From positions 1,937,871-2,001,870 of the forward strand of contig NZ_LFZV01000001.1 of NCBI RefSeq assembly GCF_001183965.1: DNA of 64,000 nucleotides, written 5' to 3'. A model generated the notes under the pieces. It was given only the letters and a program-made list of their open reading frames with translations, ran no database searches and was not told the origin of the DNA. Position numbers and translations under genes: made by a program. This document shows, in pieces, positions 17,433 through 25,713 of this stretch. The stretch comes from Bacillus sp. FJAT-27916 (GTDB taxonomy: Bacteria; Bacillota; Bacilli; Bacillales; Pradoshiaceae). Positions within the stretch are counted from its first letter, which is position 1, and every line of letters begins with the position of its first letter.

Positions 17433-17996
17433 ATGTCATTAATCAACAAGAAATTAGAAGATTTTACCGTGCAAGCTTACCATGATGGTGATTTTAAAGA
17501 GGTTACTTTGGAAGATGTAAAAGGCAAATGGTCTATCTTCTTCTTCTATCCAGCAGATTTCACTTTTGTCTGCCCGACTGAACTAGCTGACCTTCAAGAT
17601 AATTATGCGAAACTTCAAGAAATCAATTGTGAAGTATACTCTGTGTCAACTGATTCTCACTTCGTACATAAGGCGTGGGCGGATGCGACAGACACAATTG
17701 GCAAAATCAAGTACCCGATGCTCGCTGACCCAGCGCATGTACTATCACGTCAATTTGAGGTGTTAATTGAAGAAGCAGGACAAGCACTCCGCGGTACATT
17801 CATCGTGAACCCTGAAGGCGAAATTAAGGCATATGAAATTCATGACCTTGGAATCGGCCGAACAGCTGAAGAAACTGTGCGTAAAGTACAGGCTGCTCAA
17901 TTCGTGGCAGAGCACGGGGATAAAGTATGCCCGGCAAAATGGACACCAGGTGAAGAAACATTAGAACCAAGCTTGGACCTAATCGGAAAAATCTAA
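17433..17996 (+). CDS. ahpC: alkyl hydroperoxide reductase subunit C (peroxiredoxin)
   Basis: A 187-aa typical 2-Cys peroxiredoxin that reduces H2O2, organic peroxides and peroxynitrite. The peroxidatic Cys is in DFTFVCPTEL (about residue 47) and the resolving Cys in GDKVCPAKW (about residue 166). The length and motifs match B. subtilis AhpC. AGGAGG lies 8 bases before ATG 17433. It is followed by its electron donor gene; a hairpin between them probably lowers read-through so that AhpC is made in excess. Confidence 0.96.
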   Translation: MSLINKKLEDFTVQAYHDGDFKEVTLEDVKGKWSIFFFYPADFTFVCPTELADLQDNYAKLQEINCEVYSVSTDSHFVHKAWADATDTIGKIKYPMLADPAHVLSRQFEVLIEEAGQALRGTFIVNPEGEIKAYEIHDLGIGRTAEETVRKVQAAQFVAEHGDKVCPAKWTPGEETLEPSLDLIGKI

Positions 17997-18016
17997 TTAG
18001 ATAAATGAGAGAAATG

Positions 18017-18052
18017 AAAGAGGCGCTCAGGAACTATTGGTGCCTCTTTTCA
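18017..18052 (+). terminator. intra-operon (partial) terminator
   Basis: AAAGAGGC (18017-18024) pairs with GCCTCTTT (18042-18049), followed by T. It lies between ahpC and the reductase gene and may attenuate rather than fully stop transcription. Confidence 0.7.
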
Positions 18053-18076
18053 ATACAAAGAGTAGGGTGAGAATGA

Positions 18077-19735
18077 ATGACAAAGAAAATATATGATTTA
18101 ATCATCATCGGTGGAGGACCGGCGGGATTGTCAGCTGGTGTATATGCTGGCCGCGGGAAGTTAAAAACCTTAATCCTCGAAAAAGGCAATACAGGCGGAC
18201 AAGCTGCAACGACGAATGAAATCGTTAACTATCCAGGCATTCGCAAAACAACAGGACCAGCCTTAACAGAGGAAATGAAGCTTCAATGTGAGGATTTTGG
18301 TGCTGAGTTTGTTAAAACAGACGTCATCGGCGTTGATTTTGATGGTGATGTCAAAAAAGTAAAAACAGTGAATGGTGAATTTGAAGCACGTGCGGTTATC
18401 ATTGCTACAGGCGCAGGCCCTCGTAAACTTGGTTTCCCTGGTGAAGCTGAATTTACCGGACGCGGTGTTGCGTATTGCTCCACTTGTGACGGAGAATTCT
18501 TCGAAGGCTTAGAAGTATTCGTAATCGGAGCGGGCTTCGCTGCAGCGGAAGAAGCAATCTACTTGACACGTTTTGCAAGCAAAGTAACTGTAATTGCGCG
18601 TGAACCTGAATTTACATGTGCACCATCCATTGCTGATAAAGTGCTTGCCCATGACCAAATTGAAGTGAAATTCAATACGGAGCTTCTTGAGGTCTCAGGT
18701 GAGGGCATGATTCAGCGTGCTCGTTTCATTAATAATGTAACGAAAGAGGAATGGGAATACGAGGCAAATGAGAAAGACGGCACATTCGGCGTTTTCGTAT
18801 TTGTCGGCTATGCCCCTAAGACAGAGCTTTTTAAAGGTATTATCGAGATGGACCGTCACGGTTATATTGTGACAGACGAGGAAATGCGTACAAATGTAAA
18901 GGGTGTTTATGCGGTTGGCGATCTTCGTCCAAAATCCTTACGCCAAGTCATTACAGCGGTAGCTGATGGAGCCATTGCTGGTACAGATGTTCAAAAATAT
19001 GTGGCTGAAGAGAAGGAACGCTTAGGAATTGCTGACGAACCAGAGGATGAAAAACCAGCCAAGAAAGAGGAAACAAAAGAAGCTTCCTCAACTGGGTCAA
19101 AAACATCTCTTCTGAATGATGCGATTCGCGGCCAATTGAAAGGTATTTTTGAACGGATGGAAAAGGATATTACTCTCGTATCCATCGTGGATGAAAGTAT
19201 GCCAAAATCCGTTGAACTGCGTGATTTTCTCTCGGAAATCGCTGAGCTAGGCGATAAAGTACACTTAGAGCTTCATAAAAGAGGCGAAAACACGAAAGTG
19301 GAAGAAATGATTCATGCGGATAAATATCCAGTAGTCGCTTTATTGAACCATGCAGGTGAATATAGCGGTGTGAAATTCCACGGTGTTCCTGGTGGTCATG
19401 AGCTAAATTCCTTTATCTTGGCGATTTATAACCTAGCGGGACCAGGTCAAGCGCTAGATGCGGAAATTGCTGAATCCATTAAGGCCATTGATAAAGACGT
19501 TAACATTAAAGTCATGGTCTCTCTTGCCTGTCATTATTGTCCAGATGTTGTAGTCGGTGCACAAAGAATCGCGATTTTGAACAAGCGGGTTGAAGCGGAA
19601 ATGGTTGATATCAGCCAGTTCCCTGAATTGAAAACGAAATACAAAGTCATGAGCGTTCCAGCCATGATTATCAATGATCAGGAAGTGGTTTTCGGAGCGA
19701 AGAAAATCAATGAGATCATTAAAGCCGTTCAATAA
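18077..19735 (+). CDS. AhpF-like peroxiredoxin reductase, permuted domain order
   Basis: A 552-aa flavoprotein expected to pass electrons from NAD(P)H to AhpC. Residues 1-310 are a thioredoxin-reductase module: FAD site GGGPAGLSAGVYAG, redox pair CSTC at 134-137, and the second nucleotide site VIGAGFAAAEEA. A charged Glu/Lys-rich linker (about 312-340) follows. Residues 345-552 are a tandem thioredoxin-like domain with the redox centre CHYC at 485-488. Classical AhpF has the same modules in the opposite order (thioredoxin-like first, CHNC, then reductase). The position after ahpC supports the role. ATG 18077 follows AGGGTGAG. Confidence 0.85.
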   Translation: MTKKIYDLIIIGGGPAGLSAGVYAGRGKLKTLILEKGNTGGQAATTNEIVNYPGIRKTTGPALTEEMKLQCEDFGAEFVKTDVIGVDFDGDVKKVKTVNGEFEARAVIIATGAGPRKLGFPGEAEFTGRGVAYCSTCDGEFFEGLEVFVIGAGFAAAEEAIYLTRFASKVTVIAREPEFTCAPSIADKVLAHDQIEVKFNTELLEVSGEGMIQRARFINNVTKEEWEYEANEKDGTFGVFVFVGYAPKTELFKGIIEMDRHGYIVTDEEMRTNVKGVYAVGDLRPKSLRQVITAVADGAIAGTDVQKYVAEEKERLGIADEPEDEKPAKKEETKEASSTGSKTSLLNDAIRGQLKGIFERMEKDITLVSIVDESMPKSVELRDFLSEIAELGDKVHLELHKRGENTKVEEMIHADKYPVVALLNHAGEYSGVKFHGVPGGHELNSFILAIYNLAGPGQALDAEIAESIKAIDKDVNIKVMVSLACHYCPDVVVGAQRIAILNKRVEAEMVDISQFPELKTKYKVMSVPAMIINDQEVVFGAKKINEIIKAVQ

Positions 19736-19743
19736 TAGAATGC

Positions 19744-19780
19744 AAAGACCCAGCTGTCAGATGATAGCTGGGTCTTTCTG
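19744..19780. terminator. bidirectional terminator
   Basis: AAAGACCCAGCT (19744-19755) pairs perfectly over 12 bp with AGCTGGGTCTTT (19766-19777). The A- and T-flanks can serve both the reductase gene and the convergent membrane-protein gene. Confidence 0.9.
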
Positions 19781-20140
19781 TTTAATCGTCTTAATGAGAA
19801 GAACGATGGATAGAAGGATGGCTGCTGCAAAAAGGATATAGGCGGTTTTTGTGTAAAGACTCATATAAAGGCAGCAAGCTGCCAGCTGCAATATAGCAAG
19901 GAGTAAACCGCTGTATGTGTACGGGTTCGGACGCTTTCTAATGGCGATAAAGAGCTGAAGACTAATGATATTGCATAGGAGTATAAAGCTTCCGGCCCGC
20001 ACAATATCCCAATTCGAGATCACCGTACCTGGACTAAAAGCAAAAAGAAAATAGATTCCAATCGGTGCTGCTAGGAGATTAACCAGAACGACTATAAGCG
20101 ACCAGAGGATTTTTCGCCAAATCGGCCGTGAAGTTCTCAT
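19757..20140 (-). CDS. hypothetical four-helix membrane protein
   Basis: A 127-aa protein with four hydrophobic segments (about residues 12-35, 45-65, 77-95 and 100-118) and short loops rich in Lys/Arg. No catalytic motif or known family is recognised. The frame is open from 20173, but AAAGAGGCGG lies just before ATG 20140, which begins MRTSRPIWRK, so this start is chosen. It converges with the AhpF-like gene and shares its terminator. Function unknown. Confidence 0.65.
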   Translation of the reverse strand: MRTSRPIWRKILWSLIVVLVNLLAAPIGIYFLFAFSPGTVISNWDIVRAGSFILLCNIISLQLFIAIRKRPNPYTYSGLLLAILQLAACCLYMSLYTKTAYILFAAAILLSIVLLIKTIKQKDPAII

Positions 20141-20274
20141 ATAAACCGCCTCTTTCAAATGAGATACCTTCATTTTCCCTCATTCGCTGCTGTTCCATTC
20201 AAACAATGTATAGAAAAATCTCTCGTGCAAAAGATAAAGCAAAGACTATTGGCTTAGCTTCGGAGGGATTAGAT

Positions 20275-21711
20275 ATGACGAAAACCTATGAGTTTTATCT
20301 CGATGGTGAGTGGAGAAGGAGTAAATCTAACGAGACAATCAGTATCATATCACCATATATGCAAAAGGAAGTCGGAAAGGTGCAAGCCATGCTTCAGGAT
20401 GAAATTGAAGAATCCATCCAGAATGCAAAGCAGTCACAAAAAGACTGGGCTGGTACCCCAATCCTTGACAGGGCCAAATGCCTGCTAAGCTGGATTGATG
20501 AATTATTGAAAATAAAAAAAGAATTAGCGGAAACCGTGATGAAGGAAGTCGGAAAATCCTATAATGATGCCATAAAAGAAGTGGAGAGAACGGCAGATTT
20601 TATCCGTTATACTATTGAAGAGGCCACACATATGCATGGAGAAAGTATGCTTGGTGAAAACTTCCCGGGAGGAACGCGTTCTAAGGTCGCCATCATTCAT
20701 CGGGTTCCGCTTGGCGTTGTCCTTGCTATATCTCCATTTAATTATCCTGTCAACCTAGCAGCAGCTAAAATAGCCCCTGCTTTGATCAGTGGAAATGCTG
20801 TCGTTTTCAAGCCGGCTACACAAGGAGCGATGAGCGGAACCCTCATGGTTGAAGCGCTGGATAAGGCTGGACTTCCAAAAGGAGTTTTAAATTTAGTAAC
20901 AGGAAGAGGAGCGGTCATCGGTGATTATTTAGTTGAACATCCTGATATTAATATGATTTCTTTCACTGGCGGAACGCAAAACGGTATTCATATTGCCCAG
21001 AAGGCCAAAATGGTTCCGCTCGTTATGGAGCTAGGAGGGAAAGATCCAGCCATTGTCCGGAGGGATGCCAATCTTCCCTATGCTGTTAAGCAAATCATCG
21101 CTGGAGCCTATTCCTATTCAGGGCAGCGTTGTACGGCTATTAAAAGAGTTCTTGTGCATGAGGAAATTGGAGATGAATTTGTCCGCCTGTTAAAAGAAGA
21201 GGTTGAAGGATTATCTGTCGGTTCCCCAAAGGACAATCATACGATTGTTCCCCTTATTGACGACTCATCAGCAGATTTTGTTCAATCATTGATTGATGAT
21301 GCCGTGCTTAATGGAGCCGTTACGGTTACGGGAAATAAGCGTGTCGGAAATTTGATTTATCCGACATTGCTTGATCATGTAACAGAGAAAATGAGGGTAG
21401 CTTGGGAGGAACCGTTTGGACCCGTCCTGCCCGTGATTCGTATTCATTCAGATGAAGAGGCGGTAAAACTGTCCAATCAATCTGAATTCGGGCTGCAGGC
21501 GAGTATTTTTACAGCTGATTTAAATGCGGGTTTTAAGATTGCTGAGAAGCTGGAAACCGGAACCGTACAAATCAATGGTCGCACTGAGCGGGGACCCGAT
21601 CATTTTCCGTTTATCGGAGTGAAGGGTTCAGGTACTGGGACGCAGGGGATTCGCTCAAGCATTGAATCGATGACACGCGAGAAAGTGACTGTGTTAAATC
21701 TCTTAGATTGA
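20275..21711 (+). CDS. gapN: NADP-dependent non-phosphorylating glyceraldehyde-3-phosphate dehydrogenase
   Basis: A 478-aa aldehyde dehydrogenase superfamily enzyme. GapN oxidises glyceraldehyde-3-phosphate directly to 3-phosphoglycerate with NADP+, giving NADPH but no ATP. Signature parts are ISPFNYPVNLAAAKIAPAL, the base Glu in VMELGGKDPA, and the catalytic Cys in SYSGQRCTAIKRV (about residue 283), which is the GapN form of the motif. The end, EKVTVLNLL, also fits. GGAGGG is 7 bases before ATG 20275; the open frame back to 20128 lacks a ribosome binding site. It is a single gene with its own terminator. Confidence 0.88.
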   Translation: MTKTYEFYLDGEWRRSKSNETISIISPYMQKEVGKVQAMLQDEIEESIQNAKQSQKDWAGTPILDRAKCLLSWIDELLKIKKELAETVMKEVGKSYNDAIKEVERTADFIRYTIEEATHMHGESMLGENFPGGTRSKVAIIHRVPLGVVLAISPFNYPVNLAAAKIAPALISGNAVVFKPATQGAMSGTLMVEALDKAGLPKGVLNLVTGRGAVIGDYLVEHPDINMISFTGGTQNGIHIAQKAKMVPLVMELGGKDPAIVRRDANLPYAVKQIIAGAYSYSGQRCTAIKRVLVHEEIGDEFVRLLKEEVEGLSVGSPKDNHTIVPLIDDSSADFVQSLIDDAVLNGAVTVTGNKRVGNLIYPTLLDHVTEKMRVAWEEPFGPVLPVIRIHSDEEAVKLSNQSEFGLQASIFTADLNAGFKIAEKLETGTVQINGRTERGPDHFPFIGVKGSGTGTQGIRSSIESMTREKVTVLNLLD

Positions 21712-21728
21712 CTATAGCAGTATGTGAG

Positions 21729-21760
21729 CAGCTATCTGGTTTTTAGATAGCTGTTTTTGT
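21729..21760 (+). terminator. Rho-independent terminator
   Basis: CAGCTATCT (21729-21737) pairs perfectly with AGATAGCTG (21745-21753), then TTTTT. It ends the gapN transcript. Confidence 0.9.
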
Positions 21761-21953
21761 TGGTTACACAATCATTCACCAAAAAAACACTGGAAAAGTG
21801 CTTTTGAGGGGATTTATTCATAAGGATGGCTGATGTGAGCGTCATTCATGACCTTGAGGATAGTACTAGCCATATGCAGATAAAAGTATTGGAGCAGATG
21901 ATTGGAAGGGTGTAGTTTTGAGAAGCGTTTTGGATTTCTAATGATTGCATCGA

Positions 21954-22448
21954 TTAAGAGAGATACGTGATGCTTGCCAAATCATAGATCGTGACCTCTT
22001 CATAATATCCCTTGTGATCCGAATGGGAAATAACGATTCCCTTGTACCCTTTACTCATCAAGAGTTCCTGCAGGACATTGCCAATTCGGTATTCTAAATC
22101 TCGGATATACTTCTTCATAAAAACTCGATTTTTATTATCCAAGTTATGAATCTTCTCGTATAAAGCATCATACATATATTCTTTAATGGTTTTGTGAGGA
22201 AAAATAAGATCCTCTGCCATGGAGTTGTATAGCTTTTGATATTCATCATTCGTTACATGAAAAAACTCATCTGTATTGACCTTAAATGTGACGATGCTCC
22301 CTCCAAATTTCTTTGCGAGCGTCTTTCTTGTTGTCGCATATATGGCATCACCGTTTTGTTTTCCAAAATGAAAATTCGTGTTCAGATTAAGACCATTATC
22401 CAGAATGCTTTCATGGCTATGCTTGGTCGTTCCATGATAGGCAATAAT
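21954..22448 (-). CDS. putative ADP-ribosyltransferase-fold protein, ATT start?
   Basis: The frame read from 22448 gives 164 aa. Its N-terminus IIAYHGTTKHSHESIL, the middle DAIYATTRKTLAKKF and the C-terminal EEVTIYDLASI resemble the H-Y-E motifs of the ART/PARP fold (His 5, Tyr 37, a Glu about residue 153). The only ATG in frame is at 22220, and starting there would delete the first two motifs. GGAGG lies 9 bases before an ATT at 22446-22448, and an in-frame TGA just upstream rules out an earlier start. So either ATT initiates (as in infC), or the start codon has mutated and the gene is decaying. The substrate is unknown. No partner antitoxin was seen beside it. Confidence 0.5.
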   Translation of the reverse strand: MIAYHGTTKHSHESILDNGLNLNTNFHFGKQNGDAIYATTRKTLAKKFGGSIVTFKVNTDEFFHVTNDEYQKLYNSMAEDLIFPHKTIKEYMYDALYEKIHNLDNKNRVFMKKYIRDLEYRIGNVLQELLMSKGYKGIVISHSDHKGYYEEVTIYDLASITYLS

Positions 22449-22552
22449 ATTGCGTCACCTCCGATAATGTTTTTAGCATTTCTATCATATGCTTATTATA
22501 CCATATTTTCCTTTTTCGTGTTTTTGGACAAAGAGAAACAAGGGGGGACGGG

Positions 22553-23476
22553 ATGATTGAACCATTGGAGTGCTTAAGCTGTCATGAAGTTTATGAGCTG
22601 GATGAATTCTCAAGTCTTTGTCAATGCGGTGGACTTCTACACATACCTGCAAGTGGAGAGAAGATGGATGCAGCCGGTATTGATTTTGAAGCCGCCAGTC
22701 TATGGAGGTACAAGAATCACTTCTTTCCAAAGGGCAATGAGGATTGGAAAGAAATAACCATGGGGGAAGGGTTTACGCCATTGATTCCTCTTGACGCTGA
22801 TAATCCGTCCATCATGCTGAAACTAGAATATTTTGCTCCCTTTTCAGGCGTTTATGACAGGGGCTTTGCCGCTATGGCGGCTATGCTGAAGGATAGAGAT
22901 ATGATAGAAAAAGAAGTCTCTCCTATGCCACATAAGGAGCGTTTGGCATGGAGGGCTTATACGCATAGAGCTCGGATAAAAGAAGCTGTAACCGACGGCG
23001 GGAAATTGGAGGATTCCTATTATTATCATCCTTTTTTCCTCGCGGGTATTCAAACATTTGCTTATGAAATAGGTGAACAGCTTACAGGAAAGAAACTCGA
23101 ATATATTGTATTCCCGGCTGTTGCCCCGGCATTTATTATAGGAGCGTTCCTAGGGTTTAAGCAGTTGATGGAATCGGAAGAAATTGAAGAGTATCCTGCC
23201 TTTCTTCTTGTTGAGCGGGACTGTGTTAAGAACGAGAATGATTCGACATTTGCGAATGAGTATATAGAGAAGATTCTTGCAATCACAAAAGGAAAAAGAA
23301 TGACGGTGGCACAGAGTGAAATCAGCCAAGCCTTAAGAGCGCTTGAAGCACGCTTTATTAAAAGCACAGAGGATGATGCTCTCATCTATGCAGGTTTCAT
23401 GCGGTATTATCGTGATTTCTTAATCAAGGACCAGCTGGCTATTTTGCCCATCGGTTATATGAATGGAGGAAGATAA
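22553..23476 (+). CDS. threonine synthase-like pseudoenzyme
   Basis: A 307-aa protein built like threonine synthase: zinc-ribbon N-terminus (Cys 7, 10, 23, 25 with CGGLL), then WRYKNHFF, GEGFTPLIPL and LKLEYFAPF. Where the family has SFKDRG with the PLP lysine, this protein has GVYDRG (Tyr 101). The Gly-rich phosphate loop (GNGG) is replaced by VAPAF in VFPAVAPAFIIGAFLGF. Only about 60 residues separate the DRG and HPFFLAG landmarks, shorter than I recall for the family, and the total length is about 100 aa short. It should not bind PLP covalently. It overlaps sqhC and may be a scaffold or regulator in sporulenol synthesis. GGGGGGAC precedes the ATG. Confidence 0.72.
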   Translation: MIEPLECLSCHEVYELDEFSSLCQCGGLLHIPASGEKMDAAGIDFEAASLWRYKNHFFPKGNEDWKEITMGEGFTPLIPLDADNPSIMLKLEYFAPFSGVYDRGFAAMAAMLKDRDMIEKEVSPMPHKERLAWRAYTHRARIKEAVTDGGKLEDSYYYHPFFLAGIQTFAYEIGEQLTGKKLEYIVFPAVAPAFIIGAFLGFKQLMESEEIEEYPAFLLVERDCVKNENDSTFANEYIEKILAITKGKRMTVAQSEISQALRALEARFIKSTEDDALIYAGFMRYYRDFLIKDQLAILPIGYMNGGR

Positions 23477-23483
23477 GGCCATT

Positions 23484-25352
23484 ATGGATGTGATACATAA
23501 ATATATTCTTGTAAAGAAAGCAGAATTGGAAAGACTGCAGGATGAGGATGGGAAGTGGACGTTCCCGTTTCAAGGTCCGATTTTAAACGATTGTTTCATG
23601 ATTGCGATTATCCGTACATTAGGATTAAATGAGCCTGATTTAATGGCAGGGCTGGTGAATAAGCTGTTGCGATCGCAGCAGGATAACGGCTCGTGGAAGC
23701 TTTATCCTGATGAGTTGGACGGAAATGTATCAGCGACTGTGCTGGCTTATGCATCCCTGCTAATTTCAGGTGAATTTAACTCGGATGATGAGGAGATGAA
23801 AAGGGCGGAGCATTTCATGGATCGGCATGGCGGTCCAAAGAAGGCTCACTTTATGATTAAACTCTTTCTTGCGATGAATGGGATGTATTCATATCCCTCC
23901 TATTTCAATTTTCCGACAGCCTATTTTCTGTTGCCCTCGTATTTCCCATTCAGTATGTATCATTGCAGCAATTATGCGAGAGTTCACCTGACCCCGATGA
24001 TCCTCTGTATGAATAAACGTTTTTCCATTCACCACAACGTTGAACAACATTATTTTGAGGATAAGAAGGGCGGCTGGTTCAGGGAGGAACGTGGGTTAGC
24101 AGATACCTTAGTACAATCAATCAAATCACTTCACCTAAATCCGCTGTATTACCGTAAAATAGGCTATCAAGAAGCAGAAAAGCTGATGATTGACCGGATT
24201 GAGGAGAATGGGACTTTATACAGCTATGCCTCATCAACCTTTTATATGATTTACGGTTTGATGGCAATGGGCTATCCAAAGGACAGCCCTATTCTGCAAA
24301 GGGCCGTTGAAGGGTTGAAGAGCTATGCCATTCAAACTGCAGAAGGGCTGCATATTCAAAATTCACCTTCAGAGATATGGGATACCGCTCTCCTTTCCTA
24401 TTCATTGCAAACGGCTGGTGTGGATATCTCTCATCCAATGGTCAAGAAGGCTAATGAGTATTTATTGCGAAAGCAGCACATAAAGAGGGGGGATTGGTCT
24501 ATTCATGCACCGAGTGCTTCTCCGGGCGGTTGGGGTTTTTCAGACAGCAATCATTTCAATCCAGACAATGACGATACATCGGCGGCACTGAGAGCCTTGA
24601 CGAAGAGCCAAGAGCTTGGACATCCCTTTCGGCAGTCATGGAGCAGAGGGACGGCCTATTTAAAAAAGCTGCAGAATAAGGATGGGGGATATGGCGCTTT
24701 TGAGAAGGATGCATACGATCCTCTCTTTGCTCACTTGCCGATTGAGAATGCAGCAGATGCTCTTATTGATGATTCAACGGCTGATTTAACGGGAAGAGTT
24801 TTGGAGTTTCTAGGTAACTATGCCGGAATGACCTATAATGACGAGATGGTGAAGAAAGCTGTAAAATGGCTATTCCTGCATCAGGAGAGGAATGGCAGCT
24901 GGTACGGGAAATGGGGTGTTTGCTACATTTATGGTACATGGGCAGCTGTTACGGGATTATGCGCAGTTGGAATCAGCTCTAAGCATCCTGCTGTGCAAAA
25001 GGCACTGGACTGGCTTGAATCTATCCAGCAAAAGGACGGCGGATTTGGGGAGTCTTGCCAAAGCTGTGAAGAAAAGAAATATATCCCCTTAGCTTACTCA
25101 ACCCCCTCACAAACCGCCTGGGCCCTTGACGCCCTCGTAGCTGGAGGCAGGAATAAAAGGGATGCCGCAATGAAAGCGGCTCGCTTTCTCCTAGATGAGA
25201 AGAATTATGATGAAGAGGCTTCCCGCTATCCGACAGGGATTGGTCTGCCGGGAGGCTTTTATATTCTTTATGAGAGCTATAATTATATATTCCCTCTTAT
25301 TGCCCTCTCACGCTTCAAAGGTCAAGGGCTGGAAACATCTGAAGACGTATGA
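23484..25352 (+). CDS. sqhC: sporulenol synthase / squalene-hopene cyclase family
   Basis: A 622-aa triterpene cyclase, closest in memory to B. subtilis SqhC, which cyclises tetraprenyl-beta-curcumene to sporulenol in spores. The protonating DxDD motif is DNDDTSAAL (about residues 361-364). Repeated QW motifs occur, such as QQDNGSWKLY, QNKDGGYGAF, QERNGSWYGKWG and QQKDGGFGE. The frame is open from ATG 23463, but that codon has no Shine-Dalgarno sequence; GGAGGA and AAGG precede ATG 23484, which is preferred though not certain. It is translationally linked to the pseudoenzyme gene upstream. It is a membrane-associated monotopic enzyme. Confidence 0.9.
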   Translation: MDVIHKYILVKKAELERLQDEDGKWTFPFQGPILNDCFMIAIIRTLGLNEPDLMAGLVNKLLRSQQDNGSWKLYPDELDGNVSATVLAYASLLISGEFNSDDEEMKRAEHFMDRHGGPKKAHFMIKLFLAMNGMYSYPSYFNFPTAYFLLPSYFPFSMYHCSNYARVHLTPMILCMNKRFSIHHNVEQHYFEDKKGGWFREERGLADTLVQSIKSLHLNPLYYRKIGYQEAEKLMIDRIEENGTLYSYASSTFYMIYGLMAMGYPKDSPILQRAVEGLKSYAIQTAEGLHIQNSPSEIWDTALLSYSLQTAGVDISHPMVKKANEYLLRKQHIKRGDWSIHAPSASPGGWGFSDSNHFNPDNDDTSAALRALTKSQELGHPFRQSWSRGTAYLKKLQNKDGGYGAFEKDAYDPLFAHLPIENAADALIDDSTADLTGRVLEFLGNYAGMTYNDEMVKKAVKWLFLHQERNGSWYGKWGVCYIYGTWAAVTGLCAVGISSKHPAVQKALDWLESIQQKDGGFGESCQSCEEKKYIPLAYSTPSQTAWALDALVAGGRNKRDAAMKAARFLLDEKNYDEEASRYPTGIGLPGGFYILYESYNYIFPLIALSRFKGQGLETSEDV

Positions 25353-25385
25353 AAAGCGAACAATCTGCTAAATATGGTACGATAA

Positions 25386-25685
25386 GGATAAAGTGAAACT
25401 TCCATCAGCGGGGTCTTGCTACTTCCGCTGATGGTTAGTTGACCCAATCGGGCATTTACGGACAGTTAATCTCCCCCCTAAGCTTCTCGGTAATCTTGCA
25501 TTTTTGGTGGGAGTCATACTGTCCGTTAATGCGGGATAAAGTGAAACTTCCATCAGCGGGGTCTTGCTACTTCCGCTGATGGTTAGTTGACCCAATCGGG
25601 CATGTACGGACAGTTAATCTCCCGCCTAAGCTTCTCGGAAATCTTGCAATATTTTGGTGGGAGTCATACTGTCCGTTCATGCGGG
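25386..25685. repeat. two tandem 148-152 bp repeats with hairpins
   Basis: Copy 1 (25386-25533) and copy 2 (25534-25685) are almost identical. Each contains a perfect 10-bp stem CCATCAGCGG/CCGCTGATGG (25402-25411 with 25425-25434) and a longer imperfect stem starting CGGACAGT and ending ACTGTCCG. The pair fills the gap between sqhC and proC, where no other terminator is seen. Similar palindromic intergenic units occur in other Bacillus genomes in my memory. The proC frame is open back into copy 2, but this is not coding. Confidence 0.9.
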
Positions 25686-25713
25686 ACTAAAATTTTTGGA
25701 TAGGTGTGGATTT

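Noticed and set aside
21826-21918. 29-codon frame starting MADVSVIHDLEDS
   Set aside because: Short, weak ribosome binding site and no known family; probably chance.
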